64,000 bases of DNA from Microglena sp. YARC (taxonomy: Eukaryota > Chlorophyta > Chlorophyceae > Chlamydomonadales > Chlamydomonadaceae): positions 54,462,182 to 54,526,181 of the forward strand of contig CM039464.1 in the NCBI GenBank assembly GCA_022414725.1. Reading direction: 5' to 3'. The translations under genes and the position numbers were made by a program. This document shows, piece after piece, positions 59,061 to 64,000 of this stretch. The notes under the pieces were generated by a model that searched no databases, was not told where the DNA came from, and saw only the letters and a list, made by a program, of their open reading frames with translations. Positions within the stretch are counted from its first letter, which is position 1. The number at the start of each line of letters is the position of its first letter.

Positions 59061-60958
59061 ATGTTTTGCTTGCCTTCAAGAGCATGCACAACAAGGGATG
59101 CAAGATATTTTGAATCCATGGATTTTTTTCCCGCTATATATAGGGATGGCTAGTTTTGACCGTCTTGGAGAAATTATCGATATAAAAAAGTAAAAAAAAG
59201 GTTTTATTTTTGCCCCAAATGGCCCCCAAAGCTACAAAGAGCACTAAAACGCTGTCCCTGGAGGAGGCATACAACCATAAATCTAGAAAAAAACTGGCGG
59301 GTATAGTTTGACGGATAACAATCCTAACACGGAGTCTCGAAGACTTCCCGATTCAAGACGTAGAAGACGAGCGGACAAGCGAACTAAACCCGGGGTTTAG
59401 CTGACGCACTGGAAGCAGGACTTCAGCTCGAGCTTTATCCTTAGGCTGTCGAATCTTTGGACGGACGGACGGACGGACGGACGGACGGACGGACGGACGG
59501 ACGGACGGACGGACGGACGGACGGACAAGTAAGGGGATAGTGTGCTTTTTGATACTTCTAGGTCCTGGGCAGTACAAGGCAGCTCACTTCAGATTTAAGA
59601 GCTCCGGTGATGTCCTACCTGGAATTCATGGTAGCATTCTCCGGGGCAAAATTACGTAATCCCCCCCCCCCCACCACACACACACCACCACACACACACA
59701 CACATACACCGAATATACCCTGGAGGATCGCATATCGCTCGCCCCCCCCCGCCCCCACCCACCCACCGAATATACCCTCACCTGAAGGATCGCGTGTCGC
59801 CTGGCTTTTGAATTTTCGCAGCATTTTTTCAAACTGGAGGCTGTTAGAGCATACGGTTCCGTAGTCTGTCGGATTATGTCACCTTCCCGCGTCCTTCTCT
59901 TGGACCTCTGATTGTGTGTCATAGCTGAGTTCTCGTAGAGTTTCTCTCAGTCATGCTGACGTATTCCGTATCTTATCGACGAGTATAAATATGCTCGTCC
60001 CCTCTCTGTAATACCTTCTCACCGCATCTTAGTAAGTCGGTTGTCCGGTCTCCTGCCTCGTCTCCCGGCCCTCAGTTTCCACCACCAACATGCAGAACTG
60101 TATTGCAGTGTCCCCGGCGGAAATGGTGGCGGGCGGCCCCATCCGCCAGCGCTCCCTATTTGGATAGAATACTACTTGGCGGAACCCCTTCCGCCAACTC
60201 ATCCGCCAACAGTTTGTGCACATGCGATATGTGATTCAATCACCGGTCAAGATGACCATCATGTATATGATTCTATAACTAGTCAAGATGACCAACATGC
60301 ATGCTTGTGGTTTTTGAATGTACTAATGAAGCCTAACTGGATTCAAATAAAATATCAGAACCTGATTTCCCAATTTTGTAGCAAAATTATTCCTCGACAT
60401 TATCTGAAGTGCAGTCCAATAGTGGAAGTTCATGCGAAGCTACCTCTGTTTATCCTTGAATGTATGAAGAAATTGGATCCAGTTTATTTTGATAAGAATT
60501 CTTAGATTTTTGATTGTTCTACCTAAGCATTAGTACCTGCAAGTTTGGATCGTCCCAGACAACTGTCGTGTTTCCAATACCGTCTACATACCGGTATTCC
60601 AACCTCTTTTGGGTCGTCCCGGGGAAGTGCCTTTTTTTAGGTGTCGGCAAAAACCTTGGCCACCTATCTAAATACACTTTCTATAGCCCAAAATGAGTTA
60701 TTCATGAACCTTAAGTTTTGCTGCCTGGCACGTGGAATCTTAGTTGGGTTTATTAAACCCCAACTAAGGATCGACGGCTCCGACGCGGTAATTTTTTGCT
60801 GTATTGTATCGCATCCCAAAGAAGGTGCCAAGGCCTCCAAATTTCAAGTAAGGCCCAGTACGGCCGATCGATTTTTCTGAGAATGGGAATATAATGGAAT
60901 GATTCATGGCGATGTTTTGAGCTAATTTCAGGTCATTCTGAGAACTTCCTTTGGGGGG
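59060..60958. other. Repeat-rich, no gene recognised
   Basis: Contains CCCC/CACA runs at 59659-59765 with a duplicated CCGAATATACCCT, and a palindromic TATA-like GACGAGTATAAATATGCTCG at about 59980. The longest ORF (60041-60505, plus) has no recognisable domain. Confidence 0.5.
59455..59526. repeat. GGAC microsatellite
   Basis: About 17 perfect GGAC units. Confidence 0.95.
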
Positions 60959-61249
60959 TATCAGCATCAATTGCGGTTCACTCAATCGTTTTATGACTTG
61001 GTGACTACTTATGTACTTCCTTAGAACTATCGGTCCAGACAGTACTGTGCCAGCTTCCCGTAGACTGTGTCATTCTTCATGACACAGTGACAGCTTCCTG
61101 TAGGCTGCGTCACCGGTTCCCCTCACACGCGCTGTATGCCCTTTGGGTTCCCCAGTCCTTGTAAAGTTATTCTCATCTCCGTGTATAGATTGGCGCGTCT
61201 GACCGCTGCAAGCACCTCTGTCCACTCTCTGAAGTGTATTAAGCTGATA
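60959..61249 (+). mobile_element. Solo LTR of the same Copia family
   Basis: Diverged match to the LTR of the element at 50422-55048 in the opposite orientation. It starts TATCAGCATCAATTGC, then GTTTTATGACTTGGTGACTA, CCTTAGAACTATCGGTC, AGCTTCCCGTAGACTG and CGTGTATAGATTGGCG, and ends TTAAGCTGATA. G runs flank both ends (GGGGG), possibly the target duplication. No internal sequence adjoins it. Confidence 0.8.
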
Positions 61250-62662
61250 GGGGGGGGGGGGGGGGGGGGTCAGCCCTCCTCAGGTTTTTTCTATCTTTTT
61301 ACTCAGACCTCCAAATCACATTCTGAGACCACGATTTAGATTGTGTTGACAAGGACAGTTTATTGACACCACTTCAGACCTATGGTGTGTGTGTGTGGGG
61401 GGGGGGGGGGGGGCGTAAATGGGTGGATAATGTGGCTGGGTGAGTATGAGTGGTAAGGATGGGTATGTATGGGTGGGTCAATGGGTGAGTATGGGTGGTA
61501 TGTATGGGTGGGTGGGTGAATGGGTGAGGATTTTGACTATCACAAATCCCCTGTTTGGGAATTCTGAGGATGCCATCGTGCGCGCCATAGTCTAAAGATC
61601 CGGGATTCATATATAATTTCAAGTTTTGCCTCTTAATTATATTAAAGGTGGGGTCAGCCCTAAGGTAGTGCAGGACGCAGCGTTTTGCGTCATTTGACGC
61701 AACATGGGAGGGTCCGTTGCGTCCTAGACTCAGGTTCAGGATGTTGGTTGCGTCTCACCCATCAGTTGATTGGCCCACCACCACTCCATTTCCGTGGGCT
61801 ACGGGTTCTGTTGATAGTAGGACGCAGCCTAAAGATATGATTGCGTCCCAGGACGCAACCTACCGAATCGGGTGCGCCCCAGGACGCAACCTACCAAATT
61901 ATGGTGCGTCCCAGGACGCAACCCCTGGGGTCCTTTTTACCCTGGTAAGCCATCAGTTTTTTTTAGTTATGGGCCAAAACATTTTTTACTCCGGTAGTCT
62001 GGCACCCAACAATGAAGAACCATGCGTGCGTCCCAGCACCCCTGAAGTCCCTTTGGCTTATTACCCCTGGACTGTATCAAAACACATAGACTTAGCAGCA
62101 AACGGCGTGCAGCCTCTGATTGGCTGGTAGACGAAGCATCCAATATTTAAAAGCCATCAATAGCAAGCCAAGCAGTGTCTTATGTTTGTGCGACCGGTCT
62201 CATATTGTGTCAGGTGTGCGGAATTCGGGCGAATCAGGTGTGCGGAATTCGGGCGAAATGGGCCCTTCGTCGCCACGACTGCGACCCTCAGGTCAGTGAT
62301 TTGTGCCCTGGGTCGCACGTGGTGTTCCCGCCGAGCGCTTAGCGCTCTACAGACGGTGCTACTGCACCGTCCCAGAATAAGCCTGTGGTCGCCAATTGTG
62401 GCTACAGAATTGGCCTGAAGATTTCTGAAATTAAAAAAACTGAAGCCATGGTCACCAAGGTAGATGGGTCGTTCAGGAGGCTTCAAGGAGTCCAAGTTCT
62501 TACACGGACTGGGAACCCAGTGAAAATTCAATCCTTGCACAGAGCTTGGTTACTGGCTAATTACAAATATATTCTTTAGACGAGGGCCAAAATTGTGGGA
62601 GAAACCCTGCCTACTGTACAAACACTCTCCCTTACATCGTGCACAGAAAACAATCCAACTAT
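61250..62662. other. No gene recognised; small repeats
   Basis: A poly-G run follows the solo LTR, a GTGGGTG-type minisatellite lies at 61385-61530, and an AGGACGCAACCTACC repeat of about 30 bp (three copies) at 61825-61925. GTGTGCGGAATTCGGGCGAA is tandemly doubled at 62214-62257. A 64-codon ORF at 62385-62579 has no recognised family. Confidence 0.6.
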
Positions 62663-64000
62663 TTAGAAGGGGATAGAGATTCCGTTGGAGCCGAAGTTGG
62701 CTCCCCAAGGGTTGCCCAGGTGCTCACCCAGAGCCTCCAAGGGGGACTTGGCAGTGGCAGCGTGCTGGGCGAAGAAGCCAACCATGGCAACCATAGCCAA
62801 GCTACAAACAAGGGGGGAGGAACATTGAGTTAGCTGTGTTGTGTCATATCAACCAAAAGTGTGTGCTGAGAGACAGTTGATCAGACTAGGTCAAATGTTT
62901 CTCTCCTCTTATAAAAGGGGGGGGGATAAAGCGTCAGGATAAAAAGATGTGCACATTGCAAAATGTAAATGGAATTGACCCTGGATCCGGACGGGGCACA
63001 ACATTACTCCCAGCACGGATGAAAAGGTCAGAAATTATCTAGCATCCGCCGCGAGCTTCAGGAGCACATGAAGCTCCCTCAGACATGATAGGCACTGCAG
63101 CTACAGGCTTGGGTATGATGTGCAAGGGGTAATATGCATGCCTGAGGGTGCGCTACAGGCTTGGTTAAGCCTTGGTCATAACACTCAAGAGGGTGTGGGT
63201 ACAAGGCACACAAACCTTTCCTGGCCCGGTGTAAAATGACATGACAACACAAGTGAATGCTCAGTTGTATCATCCTTGGTGGATGAAACCAGCTTGTACA
63301 TGTTCAGGGCAGGGTAATTCAAAGCGCGCGCTTTTGCACTTCAGAGGGCTGACTTTTTGACCCCCTCTGCGCTTTAAGCGCAGTTTTTTGCAACCCCCTG
63401 TGGACGCAGCAAGAATTTTTTTGCGTTTTTTGCACTACCCCCTCTGCCCTTGAAGCGCAGTTTTTGTGTTTTCAAGTGCGCTTAAGCGCTGGCCAATTTG
63501 GCCATTTGAAGTACCCTGGTTCAGAGCTGGTAGAGGAACTCACCGGCCGTTCTTGATCTCCTTCAGCTTCATCTCCTCCAGGTTGGAGCCCTTGCCCATG
63601 CCCATGGGGTCGAAAGCTCCACCGGGGTAGATCTTGTCACCAGTGTTCTCCAGACGAGCGGTCTCGGCAATGGCGAACATGGCAACCTCCTGCATACATA
63701 TCAGGATGCATGGTGATGATGAGTGTAATCAATCAGGATGCATGATGATGAGCAGCGCAATCAACAAGGTTACATGACAGACATATCAGGATGCATGGTG
63801 ATGATGAGTAGTATAATCTATTAGGTTGCATGACACATCAGAATGCATGGTGATGAGGAGCAGTGCAATCAATCAGATTGCATGACTGTCATATCAGGAT
63901 GCATGATGATCAGCAGTACCATTAATCAGATTGCATGATGATCATAAGTACAATCAATCCACGCATGAGGGCAAACTCGAGACACATGTTTGGCGGAGCC
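62663..64000 (-). CDS. Light-harvesting chlorophyll-binding protein, 3' exons
   Basis: Two exons are seen, 63689-63544 and 62801-62663, with GT-AG borders and matching phase (CG|C). The first encodes EVAMFAIAETARLE (membrane helix of the family), GDKIYPGGAFDPMGMGKG (the proline-glycine turn) and LKEIKNG. The second encodes RLAMVAMVGFFAQHAATAK, where E/NGR and H are chlorophyll ligands of the last helix, then SPLEALGEHLGNPWG and ends ISIPF. This is the antenna fold that binds chlorophyll in the thylakoid membrane; the turn and tail look more like photosystem I-type or prasinophyte-type antennae than major LHCII. The gene continues upstream past the window. By analogy with 58548-58619, the next exon should lie around 65.2 kb. 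Confidence 0.9.
63318..63524. repeat. Dispersed GCGC-rich repeat, mate of 57590-57776
   Basis: Lies inside the last intron of the light-harvesting gene. It contains internal near-copies of CGCTTTAAGCGCAGTTTTT. Confidence 0.75.

Noticed and set aside
60041..60505. 154-codon ORF after a TATA-like hairpin
   Set aside because: The first half is proline- and histidine-rich and shares its bases with another open frame; no domain was recognised.

Overview
The window looks like nuclear DNA of a green alga, plausibly a prasinophyte such as a Cymbomonas-type flagellate (inference from gene content and style, not a database match). Three ordinary nuclear genes are readable, all on the minus strand. The first is a complete 12-exon vacuolar H+-ATPase subunit A gene (11778-17156). 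The second is the last exon of a cis-prenyltransferase (19804-21760). The third is the 3' part of a light-harvesting chlorophyll-binding protein gene (62663 to the window end), with a second, truncated copy at 56946-58619. Introns are GT-AG. Intergenic DNA is crowded with microsatellites, minisatellites, tRNA-derived SINEs, a decayed non-LTR retrotransposon and small dispersed repeats.

Layout. 1-11.7 kb is gene-poor repeat DNA with SINEs and a LINE relic. 11.8-17.2 kb is the V-ATPase A gene. 17.2-19.8 kb holds SINEs. 19.8-22.3 kb is the cis-prenyltransferase exon followed by partial tandem copies of its 5' end. 22.3-32.7 kb is satellite DNA: a minisatellite, then about 8 kb of a 29-bp satellite that becomes very indel-rich, then C-rich noisy repeats, ending in a 1000-N gap (32744-33743). 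The sequence just after the gap is an indel-rich copy of 44.9-45.9 kb, so part of this area is probably unpolished long-read sequence.

From about 34 to 56.9 kb lies an island with no algal housekeeping genes that I read as an endogenous large DNA virus or virus-like element. It holds a UL52-type primase-polymerase followed by a superfamily 2 origin-binding-type helicase, a T5orf172/GIY-YIG-like nuclease, a possible D5-type fragment, an SGNH/GDSL hydrolase and an LRAT/NlpC-P60-like protein. It also holds two copies of a cassette made of a tRNA-like gene and a PD-(D/E)XK-like nuclease, a membrane-anchored coiled-coil protein, and several unknown ORFs. A short palindrome resembling CAAGCAGA-N-TCTGCTTG recurs at least eight times, mostly just 3' of these ORFs and between convergent pairs, like the hairpin transcript ends known from mimivirus relatives. 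A very young Copia-type retrotransposon (50422-55048, 381-bp LTRs, 5-bp target duplication) interrupts one island gene, which is otherwise open.

The island ends at 56946 in a 328-bp near-perfect palindrome that abuts, to the base, a truncated exon of the second light-harvesting gene. From there to 64 kb is algal DNA: the truncated and apparently intact light-harvesting copies, a solo LTR of the same retrotransposon family, and dispersed repeats. Many island frames are shifted. Part of this may be true decay and part may be uncorrected indels, and the two cannot be separated from this sequence alone.
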